Of a stretch of 64,000 nucleotides of DNA, positions 34,465-41,974 are shown piece after piece. Every line of letters starts with the position of its first letter. Within the stretch, counting starts at the first letter, position 1. Both the position numbers and the translations under genes were made by a program. Origin of the DNA: Ichthyenterobacterium magnum (GTDB lineage: Bacteria; Bacteroidota; Bacteroidia; Flavobacteriales; Flavobacteriaceae); the NCBI RefSeq assembly GCF_003610635.1, contig NZ_RAQJ01000003.1:62001-126000 (forward strand), given 5' to 3'. Under the pieces are notes generated by a model, which saw only the letters and a program-made list of their open reading frames with translations, was not told where the DNA came from and did no database searches.

Positions 34465-34600
34465 AATCGTTTATTTGATTAATCGTTTATTCGTAAAATG
34501 AAAATATATTAGCAAGAACTAAAATTGAAAAAAAAACAAACATGTTAAATGCGTTACGTAGTTATCAGTTAAACAAATAAACGCATAAACATATTACCAG

Positions 34601-35143
34601 ATGAAAAGAATTTCACTTATACTAATCTTTATTTCAACTTTTGCTTTAGCACTTATAAGTATTGGTTGCGAGCGCGATGATATTTGTGCCGAAACTACAG
34701 CCACTACACCACATCTTATTATTAGATTTTATGATAATAGTAATCCAGATGAAACAAAAAATGTAAGACGTCTTTCTGTTAGAGGCATAAATGATGATGG
34801 CACTGAGCGTGAAGACATTATATTTAATACAGATTCAGATTCAATAGTTTTACCATTACGTTTTCAAGATGAAGGCGTTCCTGTTGTTAGTAAGTTTATA
34901 CTAGAAAAAGATACAGATTTAAGATTAGATGAAGACACTAGCACAAACTCTAATATAGATATTATTGAAATTACTACAACACCAAAATTTGAGTATGTAT
35001 CAAGAGCTTGTGGTTATAAAAGCATTTTTGAAAGCACATCTCTTATAAGCGAAGTAGACACCAACAATTGGATATCAAGCATAACAATTATTAACACAAC
35101 AATAGAAAACGAAAATGAAGCACACATTAATATCTTTCATTAG
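34601..35143 (+). CDS. DUF6452 family lipoprotein
   Basis: A 180-residue predicted lipoprotein with signal MKRISLILIFISTFALALISIGC, followed by ERDDICAETTATTPHLIIRFYDNSNPDETK, the conserved start of the mature DUF6452 protein. Most of the remainder is beta-rich (VRRLSVRGINDDGTE, IVLPLRFQDEG, FEYVSRACGYKSIFE, SITIINTTIENENEAHINIFH), with a second conserved cysteine that could pair. The last 29 bases overlap the DUF6048 gene. It sits in a stable cluster with rlmD and DUF6048, so it may be made with them; the molecular role is unknown. An inverted repeat (34468-34477 with 34574-34583) lies in the upstream gap. Confidence 0.82.
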   Translation: MKRISLILIFISTFALALISIGCERDDICAETTATTPHLIIRFYDNSNPDETKNVRRLSVRGINDDGTEREDIIFNTDSDSIVLPLRFQDEGVPVVSKFILEKDTDLRLDEDTSTNSNIDIIEITTTPKFEYVSRACGYKSIFESTSLISEVDTNNWISSITIINTTIENENEAHINIFH

Positions 35144-35846
35144 CATAATGAGTTTGATGTTAGTGTCTTTAACATCATTTTCACAAGAAGAAGAAACAAA
35201 AACAGATTCTCTAGTAGTAAAACAAAAATATGGTTTACGCCTTGGTGCAGATGTTGGTAAACTAGTAAAAAGTTTTCTTGATGATGATTACACTGGTTTT
35301 GAAATTAATGGGGATTACAGACTAACAAAAAAGATATTTCTTGCAGGAGAATTAGGAAACGAAAAAAAAACAACTTCAAATGACTATTTAACCATTACAG
35401 CCAAAGGCAGTTATTTTAAAGCTGGTATTGATTATAACATGTATAAAAACTGGCTAGATATGGAAAACATGATTTATGCTGGTTTTCGTTTAGGTGTAAG
35501 TAGTTTTAGTCAAACTTTAGACAATTTTACAGTTTATAATACTGACCAATATTGGCAAGATCAATTTTCATCTTCTCCAAATTTAGAGACCAAAGGATTA
35601 ACTGCAATTTGGGCAGAAATAATGATAGGCATTAAAGCTGAGGTTATAAACAATCTATTTGTTGGATTAAATGTTCAATTAAAAGGAATGGTTAGTGAAG
35701 ACCAACCTTCAAATTATGAAAACCTGTACGTACCTGGTTTTAATAAAACTTTTGATAGCGGTCGTTTTGGTATTGGTTTTGGTTATAACGTCTCTTATTT
35801 AATTCCTATTTTCAAAAAAGACAAAGTAATAGTTACCGAAGAGTAA
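35115..35846 (+). CDS. DUF6048 family outer-membrane protein
   Basis: A 243-residue exported protein with signal peptide MKHTLISFISIMSLMLVSLTSFSQ and a predicted small beta-barrel: YGLRLGADVGKLVKSFLDDDYTGFEINGDYRL, FLAGELGNEKKT, GSYFKAGIDYNMYKNW, MIYAGFRLGVSSFSQ, IWAEIMIGIKAEVINNLFVGLNVQLKG and the C-terminal GIGFGYNVSYLIPIFKKDK. It starts inside the end of the DUF6452 lipoprotein gene, so the two are translated together and may form a barrel/lipoprotein pair in the outer membrane, by analogy with other such pairs. The function is unknown. Confidence 0.82.
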   Translation: MKHTLISFISIMSLMLVSLTSFSQEEETKTDSLVVKQKYGLRLGADVGKLVKSFLDDDYTGFEINGDYRLTKKIFLAGELGNEKKTTSNDYLTITAKGSYFKAGIDYNMYKNWLDMENMIYAGFRLGVSSFSQTLDNFTVYNTDQYWQDQFSSSPNLETKGLTAIWAEIMIGIKAEVINNLFVGLNVQLKGMVSEDQPSNYENLYVPGFNKTFDSGRFGIGFGYNVSYLIPIFKKDKVIVTEE

Positions 35847-35913
35847 TAGACTTCACTACTTTATTTTAAAATCCATATTTATTTCTTATCTTTTTCCGTA
35901 GAAACTAAAGACT

Positions 35914-36438
35914 ATGGATAAGGATACCATTGTAAATTTATTAGAAGACAAGCATCAAGATTTAATTAATTGGCTCGAAAATCACGATGAAGACAAATGG
36001 GAAACTGGACCAAATGGTAAGTGGACAACTGGCCAACACGTACTACATCTACTACAAAGTATAAAGCCTCTCAATGATGCCTTAAGTATGCCTAAGTTTA
36101 TGTTGCGTTATAAATTCGGAAAATCAAATAGAGACTTACGTAATTATGATGCTATAGTTAATCGCTATCAAGAGCGTTTAGTAGAAGCTCAAGGCAAGAC
36201 ATACAAAGGCTCACAGAATATGAAAATTCCTAAGCTTAAAGACAAAGCTTATATTTTAACTCGACTTCAAGTAGAAAATAAAAAGCTACAAGCAAAAACT
36301 TTACGATGGAAAGATGAAGCGCTAAACGATTATATTCTCCCACATCCTTTAATGGGCAAAATGCCAATACGAGAGTTAATGATGTGGACTGCGCATCATG
36401 TAGAACATCACACCAATACTTTAAAAGAAAAGTATTAA
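35914..36438 (+). CDS. DinB family protein
   Basis: A 174-residue four-helix-bundle protein of the DinB/YfiT superfamily. The pattern of metal histidines is visible: TTGQHVLHLLQSIKPL at about 38-53, then at the C-terminus MIRELM-like RELMMWTAHHVEHHTNTLKEKY, where HHVEHH provides two ligands. Relatives include bacillithiol and mycothiol transferases; the substrate here cannot be named. It is not a close copy of the DUF1572 protein at 11688. It is convergent with the RlmL-like gene, sharing a TTAA stop overlap at 36435-36438. Confidence 0.85.
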   Translation: MDKDTIVNLLEDKHQDLINWLENHDEDKWETGPNGKWTTGQHVLHLLQSIKPLNDALSMPKFMLRYKFGKSNRDLRNYDAIVNRYQERLVEAQGKTYKGSQNMKIPKLKDKAYILTRLQVENKKLQAKTLRWKDEALNDYILPHPLMGKMPIRELMMWTAHHVEHHTNTLKEKY

Positions 36439-37592
36439 CTCATATACTTTCCTTTTTTACTACCTTCATACATTACATACTTTACCAAGCGTGCTTCAAG
36501 CTTCGCATTGACTAAATGTATTTTTCTTGAAGGTCGCAAACCAACATGTTTTATAGCTTCAAGATTAGAAGTAATAAACCAAGCATCGGTTCCTGGATAA
36601 CCTTGTTTAAGCGTATCTCCAATATTTTTATAGAAACTTTCCATCTCAATATCTAAACGCTCTCCATAAGGTGGATTAAATAGTATATGCAGTTTTTCTT
36701 CTCCAGATTTTTGAGTCTTAAAAAAGTCTTCATGTTTAATTGTAACAAACTCATCTAAATGTGCATTTTTAAGATTATCTTTGGCTTTAGCCACAGCACT
36801 AGGCGACTTATCATAACCAATCATTTTATGATGAAAATCTCGAGTTTTACTTAATAAAGATTCTTCAATTTTCTCAAATAAATCTACATCCCAATCTTGC
36901 CAACGCTCAAAGGCAAACTCCTTACGCATTAAATTTGGAGGAATGTTACATGCTATCATTGCAGCTTCAGCTAAAATAGTGCCACTACCACACATTGGAT
37001 CCATAAAATCACTTTGTCCATCCCAACCAGAAAGCATTACTAACCCAGCAGCTAACACTTCATTTATAGGTGCAATATTGGTTGCTGTTTTATAACCTCT
37101 TCTATGTAGAGATTCTCCAGAGGTATCTAATGAGATTGTACACACTTGCCTATCGATATGCACATTAATTTTTAAGTCCGGAAAACGCAAATCTACATTA
37201 GGTCTTTCTCCAGTGGTTTCTCTAAACTTATCTACAATGGCATCTTTGGTTTTTAGAGCAGTATACTTAGAATGCGTAAACAACTTAGAGTGTACAGTTG
37301 CATCAATAGCTAACGTTCCTGATGATTTAAGGTGCTTATCCCAAGACATTTTATACACTTGATTATATAAATCCTCCTCGCTTGTAACTCTAAATGTTTT
37401 TATGGGTTTTAAGATTTTAATTGCAGTTCTTAAAGCTAGATTAGCTTTATACATAAACCCTTTATCACCAACAAAACTTACATTTCTAATGCCTTTTTTT
37501 ACTTCCATGGCACCAAGCTGTATAAGTTCTCTTTCTAATAAATCTTCAAAACCATATAAAGTTTTGGCTACCATTTTAAAATTATTCTCCAT
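36435..37592 (-). CDS. THUMP-domain RNA N2-guanine methyltransferase (RlmL/TrmN-like)
   Basis: A 385-residue SAM-dependent RNA methyltransferase. The N-terminal half has a ferredoxin-like plus THUMP domain (FKMVAKTLYGFEDLLERELIQLGAMEVKKG and VYKMSWDKHLKSSGTLAIDATVHSKLFTHSKY), and the C-terminal half a Rossmann domain with DFMDPMCGSGTILAEAAMIA and the base-flipping motif FNPPYGERL at about 306-314. The N-terminal half of E. coli RlmL, which makes m2G2445 in 23S rRNA, has this layout, but the RlmK half is missing, as usual in Bacteroidota; a tRNA target is also possible. Confidence 0.88.
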   Translation of the reverse strand: MENNFKMVAKTLYGFEDLLERELIQLGAMEVKKGIRNVSFVGDKGFMYKANLALRTAIKILKPIKTFRVTSEEDLYNQVYKMSWDKHLKSSGTLAIDATVHSKLFTHSKYTALKTKDAIVDKFRETTGERPNVDLRFPDLKINVHIDRQVCTISLDTSGESLHRRGYKTATNIAPINEVLAAGLVMLSGWDGQSDFMDPMCGSGTILAEAAMIACNIPPNLMRKEFAFERWQDWDVDLFEKIEESLLSKTRDFHHKMIGYDKSPSAVAKAKDNLKNAHLDEFVTIKHEDFFKTQKSGEEKLHILFNPPYGERLDIEMESFYKNIGDTLKQGYPGTDAWFITSNLEAIKHVGLRPSRKIHLVNAKLEARLVKYVMYEGSKKGKYMS

Positions 37593-37611
37593 GCTGTACG
37601 ACTAATAGATT

Positions 37612-37632
37612 GCAAAAATACTTTATTTTTGC
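37612..37632. promoter_or_regulatory. Back-to-back -7 boxes forming a palindrome
   Basis: Between two divergent genes only 58 bases apart, the sequence GCAAAAATA-CTT-TATTTTTGC is a perfect palindrome. It contains TATTTTTG on each strand (plus 37624-37631, minus 37620-37613), each placed for a leader of about 12 bases for its own gene. It may be two overlapping promoters or an operator. Confidence 0.45.
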
Positions 37633-37650
37633 AGTGATACACATTTATCT

Positions 37651-38382
37651 ATGACAAAAGACACGCAACAATGGTTTGCCTCTTGGTTTGACACACCTTT
37701 TTACCACATTTTATACAAAGACCGTAATTACGACGAGGCGCAATTGTTTATGGATAACCTTACAAATTATTTAAACATACCAGAACATGGTGAGATTTTA
37801 GATCTAGCATGTGGCAAAGGTCGTCACTCTGTATATTTAAACTCTTTAGGCTATGATGTTACAGGTGTAGATTTATCTGAAAACAGTATTGCTTATGCAA
37901 AACAGTTTGAAAATGAAACTTTGCATTTTAATGTTCATGATATGTGTAAACCATATAGTAAGACATTTGATGCTGTGTTTAATCTCTTTACAAGTTTTGG
38001 CTATTTTGAAAATGAAGATGACAACCTAAAAACCATAAAAGCTATAAAAGAAAATCTAAACGAGTTTGGGTTTGGTGTAATTGATTTTATGAATAGCGAA
38101 TATGTGATTAACAACCTAGTCCCTGAAAACACAAAAACAGTTGAAGGTATTGCTTTTAACAATAAACGCAAACTAGAAAACGGCTACATTGTAAAAGACA
38201 TTTCATTTACCACAAATGAAAACACATACAACTTTCAAGAACGTGTAAAAGCGTTTACTTTAGCTGATTTTGAAGCGCTTTTTAAAAAGGCTGATGTACA
38301 TTTATTAGATGTTTTTGGAGATTATAAATTAAATAGATTTGATGCTAAAACATCAGAACGCTTAATACTAATTTTTAAATAA
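37651..38382 (+). CDS. Class I SAM-dependent methyltransferase
   Basis: A 243-residue soluble methyltransferase of the Methyltransf_25 kind: motif I ILDLACGKGRHSVYLNSLGY at about 48-67, motif II GVDLSENSIAYAKQF and a motif IV region DAVFNLFTSFGYFENEDD. The N-terminus WFASWFDTPFYHILYKDRNYDEAQLFMDNL is shared with flavobacterial relatives. The substrate is not deducible. It is divergent from the RlmL-like gene across a 58-base region with overlapping promoter boxes and is followed after 41 bases by a ZIP transporter. Confidence 0.88.
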   Translation: MTKDTQQWFASWFDTPFYHILYKDRNYDEAQLFMDNLTNYLNIPEHGEILDLACGKGRHSVYLNSLGYDVTGVDLSENSIAYAKQFENETLHFNVHDMCKPYSKTFDAVFNLFTSFGYFENEDDNLKTIKAIKENLNEFGFGVIDFMNSEYVINNLVPENTKTVEGIAFNNKRKLENGYIVKDISFTTNENTYNFQERVKAFTLADFEALFKKADVHLLDVFGDYKLNRFDAKTSERLILIFK

Positions 38383-38423
38383 GTCGGTAATCGGCTTGTA
38401 TTATTCTATTAGAGAATATTTAT

Positions 38424-39095
38424 ATGAATAACTATTTGTTTCCTTTTTACGCTGTTATATTTGGTATAATTATAGCGCGAATCACTAAGCAAAAATCTAT
38501 AAGTACAAAACTTCTACTCTCTTTTAGTGGTGCATTTTTATTAGCCTTAACACTTTTTGAATTATTACCAGAAGTATACAATCATTTAGATGCTAAACTC
38601 ACTGGGCTTTTTATAATGTCTGGTATATTACTTCAAATCATTTTAGAATTATTCTCAAAAGGTGCAGAACATGGTCACGTACATATTCACAAAGATGAAA
38701 CAGCTTTCCCTTGGCTATTATTTATTAGTCTATGTATTCATAGTTTTCTAGAAGGTTTTGCCATACACGAACATAACGATATGGTATATGGTGTGTTAAT
38801 ACATAAAATACCTATTGCTACGTTAATAACATTGTTTTTGTTTCAGTCAAATTACAGCAAACTACAAATCGCTATATTCTTATTAGTTTTTGCTGCAATG
38901 ACGCCTCTTGGTACACTAATTTCAAACACATCAGAAGTTGTAGCAAATTATGCACATTATATAAATGCTATTGTAATTGGTATCTTTTTTCATATTTCTA
39001 CAACCATTTTATTTGAAAGTGGCGAAGGCCATAAATTTAACTTGTCAAAATTTGCAGCTATTATACTTGGTGTTGCAATTGCTTATATGATATAA
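38424..39095 (+). CDS. ZIP family metal transporter
   Basis: A 223-residue membrane protein with seven to eight helices. The ZIP metal sites are visible in HSFLEGFAIHEH (helix 4, His and Glu) and VLIHKIPIATLITLF (helix 5, HKIP). A histidine-rich loop (GAEHGHVHIHKDE) lies between helices 3 and 4, as is typical for metal capture. ZIP proteins bring zinc or other divalent ions into the cytoplasm. It ends 10 bases before the left inverted repeat of the GIY-YIG unit. Confidence 0.88.
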   Translation: MNNYLFPFYAVIFGIIIARITKQKSISTKLLLSFSGAFLLALTLFELLPEVYNHLDAKLTGLFIMSGILLQIILELFSKGAEHGHVHIHKDETAFPWLLFISLCIHSFLEGFAIHEHNDMVYGVLIHKIPIATLITLFLFQSNYSKLQIAIFLLVFAAMTPLGTLISNTSEVVANYAHYINAIVIGIFFHISTTILFESGEGHKFNLSKFAAIILGVAIAYMI

Positions 39096-39105
39096 TGAAT
39101 TAATA

Positions 39106-39135
39106 TTGTCATTCCGCGCTTGATGCGGAATCTAT
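39106..39135 (-). repeat. Left inverted repeat of the GIY-YIG unit
   Basis: A 30-base copy of the AGATTC...GAATGACAA family in minus orientation, with an internal ATTCCGC/GCGGAAT hairpin. Against the right copy (39439-39469) it matches at 26 of 31 aligned positions. It ends five bases before the GIY-YIG start codon. Confidence 0.8.
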
Positions 39136-39140
39136 AAAAA

Positions 39141-39437
39141 ATGAAAGATTATCAATTTTATGTTTACATACTTTCTAATAAGAAAAATGGCACACTTTAT
39201 ATTGGAATGACAAATAATTTAGAAAGACGAATGTTTGAACATAAAAATAACTTAGTAGATGGTTTTACTAAAAAATACGGCTTGCACAAATTAATTTATT
39301 TCGAGCAGTTTCAATTTGTAAATGATGCTATTAAAAGAGAGAAGCAGTTAAAGAATTGGAATCGACAATGGAAAATTGATTTAATTGAGAAAAATAATAA
39401 AAACTGGAATGATTTATCATTTGATTGGTTTAATTAA
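39141..39437 (+). CDS. GIY-YIG nuclease family protein
   Basis: A 98-residue stand-alone GIY-YIG endonuclease domain (UPF0213/YhbQ size class). The motif is FYVYILSNKKNGTLYIGMTN (YVY..., YIG), followed by the catalytic arginine context NLERRMFEHKN, then LIYFEQFQFVNDAIKREKQLKNWNR with the metal-binding glutamate in KREKQLKNW. All key residues look intact. The gene is bracketed by inverted copies of a dispersed palindrome that begin one base after its stop codon and end five bases before its start, which makes the unit look like a small mobile or repeat-propagating element of 364 bases. No promoter is obvious inside. Confidence 0.92.
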   Translation: MKDYQFYVYILSNKKNGTLYIGMTNNLERRMFEHKNNLVDGFTKKYGLHKLIYFEQFQFVNDAIKREKQLKNWNRQWKIDLIEKNNKNWNDLSFDWFN

Positions 39438-39438
39438 A

Positions 39439-39469
39439 ATAGATTCTGCGTCGTAGCGCAGAATGACAA
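39439..39469 (+). repeat. Right inverted repeat of the GIY-YIG unit
   Basis: A 31-base copy of the AGATTC...GAATGACAA family in plus orientation, with an internal perfect 8-bp hairpin ATTCTGCG/CGCAGAAT. Two differences from the left copy (C/T and G/A) compensate each other in the hairpin. Confidence 0.8.
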
Positions 39470-39474
39470 AAAAC

Positions 39475-39903
39475 ATGTTTAGTAAAGAAGAATCACGATT
39501 ATTACGTCAAAACTTTTGGATTAGCTTCGGAAAATCTTTTCCGAGAAAGTGGGTATTGTATGATACTAAAATAAAAGGTTTTAGCTTTAAATTTTACTTT
39601 GACACAAAAAAAGCTTTGGTTGCTCTTGATTTAGAAGACGATTTGGAAAATCGAATTACCTATTGGGAAAAACTACAATCCCTTAAATCTATTTTACTAG
39701 ATGACTACCTACCTGAAGCTATTTTTGATGAAGAACACTTTTTAGACAACGGAAAAGAAATTTCTAGAATATATGTGCCTCTAGAACAAAAGGTGTCTAT
39801 TCACAACAAAAACTCTTGGCGTGATGTTATGGAATTCTTCAATGAAACTATGGATAAATTTGAAGCTTTTTTTGAAGAGTATAAAGATATAATTAAAGAT
39901 TAA
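39475..39903 (+). CDS. DUF4268 domain protein
   Basis: A 142-residue soluble protein starting MFSKEESRLLRQNFWISFGK, followed by SFPRKWVLYDTKIKGFSFKFYFDTKKALVALDLE, the DUF4268 signature; the end (SWRDVMEFFNETMDKFEAFFEEYKD) is helical. DUF4268 is distantly restriction-endonuclease-like by published family descriptions, but I see no catalytic motif to support activity here. I take the ATG at 39475; an earlier in-frame ATG at 39463 lies within the right inverted repeat and was probably created by it. Confidence 0.82.
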   Translation: MFSKEESRLLRQNFWISFGKSFPRKWVLYDTKIKGFSFKFYFDTKKALVALDLEDDLENRITYWEKLQSLKSILLDDYLPEAIFDEEHFLDNGKEISRIYVPLEQKVSIHNKNSWRDVMEFFNETMDKFEAFFEEYKDIIKD

Positions 39904-40394
39904 CCAATAGTCTTTTCCATTTTATAATCATCCATAATATAACCGTTACCTATATCTATAACAAGCGCTTCAATAGTTTTAAAGCCTAAGCGTTCATAGG
40001 CTTTTATAGAATTGGTATTATACTTATTTACGGTAAGCCTTATTGTATTACAGTTTAAGTTTTTTGCCCTATCAGAAATAAACTGCATAGCCGTTTTACC
40101 AATCTTTTTTCCTCTATAATCTGAAAGCACATATATTTTACTTAAAAAGAGTGCGTCATCATCTTTTTTGATACTTATATAGCCAACAGAAGTGCTATTA
40201 TAGTTTACTAGATAATATTCATAACCGTCATTAATTTGACTTTTAATAGCTTCAATAGATTGAAATTTATCAAGCATATACTCAACTTGATTAATACCAA
40301 TTATTGGTTCGTAATGATGATGCCAAATCGTATGTGCTAGTTTCGCGATTGTTTTAAAATCTGATTCGTTTTTAGCTAGAATGAGTTCAGTCAT
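39900..40394 (-). CDS. GNAT family N-acetyltransferase
   Basis: A 164-residue acetyl-CoA-dependent acetyltransferase. The GNAT core is clear: ISIKKDDDALFLSKIYVLSDYRGKKIGKTAMQFISDRAKNLNCNTIRLTVNKYNTNSIKAYERLGF, with the R/Q-x-x-G-x-G/A acetyl-CoA loop as YRGKKIGK and the NxxSIxAYERLGF motif. The N-terminal ILAKNESDFKTIAKLAHTIWHHHYEPIIG is common in this subgroup. The substrate is unknown. It shares a TTAA stop overlap with the convergent DUF4268 gene. Confidence 0.9.
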   Translation of the reverse strand: MTELILAKNESDFKTIAKLAHTIWHHHYEPIIGINQVEYMLDKFQSIEAIKSQINDGYEYYLVNYNSTSVGYISIKKDDDALFLSKIYVLSDYRGKKIGKTAMQFISDRAKNLNCNTIRLTVNKYNTNSIKAYERLGFKTIEALVIDIGNGYIMDDYKMEKTIG

Positions 40395-40422
40395 AATTCA
40401 AAAATAACAATTTTTACACTGA

Positions 40423-41049
40423 TTAAATCACATAAAAGAAAATCATAAAGAAATGACAAATAGCGCCACCAAGCACAAATAAATGCCATATAACATGATT
40501 ATACGGGATTTTTTCAATCACATAAAACACAATGCCAACTGTATAGAACAAACCTCCAGCAAAGAGAAGCAACAAGCCATTAGTATCCATTCTATCTGCA
40601 AGCGTAGAAAAATCAAAAACAATTAACCATCCCATAACTAAATATAGTAATGTCGAAAACAGTTCAAACTTACCTGTAAAAAACAATTTTAAAATAACAC
40701 CAAAAGCAGCAATTCCCCAAACTGTCCAAAAGAGCGTCCATCCTAAACTATCTGGTAAAGTAATTAATAATACTGGTGTATATGTTCCGGCAATAAGAAG
40801 ATATATGCTTATGTGGTCTAAAATTCTAAAGTAATGCTTACGCTTTTCACCTTTTACAGCATGATAACATGTAGATGCCGCAAAAAGAACAATGATTGAA
40901 ATGCCATAAACTATTACACTAAATAAGCTAAATGGTGTATCACTAGTACTATACACAATTAGCAGTACAAGTCCAGCTATGCCCAATATTGCTCCAATAC
41001 CATGACTCCAAGCATTTAGCTGCTCTTCAAAATTAGATTGGACTCTCAT
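40423..41049 (-). CDS. Hemolysin III family membrane protein (TrhA/YqfA-like)
   Basis: A 208-residue seven-helix membrane protein of the PAQR-related hemolysin III family. The diagnostic parts are the N-terminal EQLNAWSHGIGAILGIAG, FAASTCYHAVKGEKRKHYFRILDHISIYLLIAGTYTP, and the end FHLFV-like NHVIWHLFVLGGAICHFF; the spread histidines would bind a zinc ion. E. coli YqfA/TrhA influences membrane energetics and fluidity. Its start overlaps the DUF4294 stop as TAATG, so both are translated from one message. Confidence 0.9.
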   Translation of the reverse strand: MRVQSNFEEQLNAWSHGIGAILGIAGLVLLIVYSTSDTPFSLFSVIVYGISIIVLFAASTCYHAVKGEKRKHYFRILDHISIYLLIAGTYTPVLLITLPDSLGWTLFWTVWGIAAFGVILKLFFTGKFELFSTLLYLVMGWLIVFDFSTLADRMDTNGLLLLFAGGLFYTVGIVFYVIEKIPYNHVIWHLFVLGGAICHFFMIFFYVI

Positions 41050-41732
41050 TAGTTTTTTGCTTTTGGTTTTGGTTTAAGCCATTTATCTGTAAGATCATAA
41101 AAATCGAAATCTATAGCTGGTTTTTGCCTTGTTAGTTTTCCGTTTTGAAAAGCACGTTCTAGAATATCTTCAATTAAAAAATCTTCTTTTACATCAATAG
41201 GATTAAATTCTCTTTTTAAAGAAATATCAAATAATTTTGCTGTACTATTAAACCAAAATGCGCGCCAGCCATTACGCAATTCTTTAATAAGATTAAAGGT
41301 CGTTTTTCCTGTTTGACGATGAATCAGTTTTACTAATATTTGACCTTCGGTTCGTGTTAACTTTTTTAATTCTGCAGAAAACTCGTCTTCAATATACTTC
41401 TGTATCCGTTTTGCATAACGTTTTTTATCTCGCTTTTTTTCTAGCGTTTCTAAACGCTCTGTTAAAGTCGTTAAACGCTCTGCTGCTAATCTTGCATATG
41501 GGTATACTTTTAATGTTTTTCGTTTTAATATTAAATATCTAACTCTATCATCACGATTGTCAAACTTTAACTTATGAAGCACCAAAACCTCATCTAAATC
41601 GATAACTGTTTTGGGTATTGAATCACCTTCAATGTAATAGTATTCGACTTCTGTTGAGTCTTTAACGATAGGCTCTTTTTGGCCTAGCATTAACAATGGC
41701 AGAAACAAAAATAAATAGGTAATCTTTTTCAT
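41049..41732 (-). CDS. DUF4294 family exported protein
   Basis: A 227-residue protein with a signal peptide (MKKITYLFLFLPLLMLGQ) and a largely helical, strongly basic mature part: DNRDDRVRYLILKRKTLKVYPYARLAAERLTTLTERLETL is the DUF4294 signature, followed by KRYAKRIQKYIEDEFSAELKKLTRTEGQILVKLIHRQTGKTTFNLIKELRNGWRAFWF. Every genome-context trace I know is flavobacterial. No function is established. It is coupled to the TrhA gene by a one-base overlap. Confidence 0.85.
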   Translation of the reverse strand: MKKITYLFLFLPLLMLGQKEPIVKDSTEVEYYYIEGDSIPKTVIDLDEVLVLHKLKFDNRDDRVRYLILKRKTLKVYPYARLAAERLTTLTERLETLEKKRDKKRYAKRIQKYIEDEFSAELKKLTRTEGQILVKLIHRQTGKTTFNLIKELRNGWRAFWFNSTAKLFDISLKREFNPIDVKEDFLIEDILERAFQNGKLTRQKPAIDFDFYDLTDKWLKPKPKAKN

Positions 41733-41920
41733 ATTAATATTTTGAAACTAAAACCGTTCCAAAGCAGTGTTTAAGCCTAATTAAAAATATATTTTATAAT
41801 AAATCTTCACTAATAAATAGGTTCATGACGACGTATTTTTAAATTAAAATCAGTCGGAGTAAAATTAATAATTTACTTAGTGCTAAACCTTAATTTCTTA
41901 TTAATATTATATTTAAGTCA

Positions 41921-41960
41921 TAAAAAAACTCATAAACTATTTTGCTTATGAGTTTTTTAA
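41921..41960 (-). terminator. Terminator downstream of the permease/M1 gene
   Basis: AAAAAACTCATAA (41923-41935) pairs with its complement at 41946-41958 across a ten-base loop, with A and T tracts outside; it lies 15 bases beyond the stop codon at 41975. Confidence 0.87.
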
Positions 41961-41974
41961 AATTCTATTGAGCT

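Noticed and set aside
34468-34583. Inverted repeat CGTTTATTTG/CAAATAAACG spanning 116 bases between rlmD and the DUF6452 gene
   Set aside because: The arms are only ten AT-rich bases and far apart; chance is a fair explanation, so no element is called.
39463-39474. Earlier ATG for the DUF4268 protein
   Set aside because: It lies inside the right inverted repeat, and the conserved family start MFSKEES begins at 39475.
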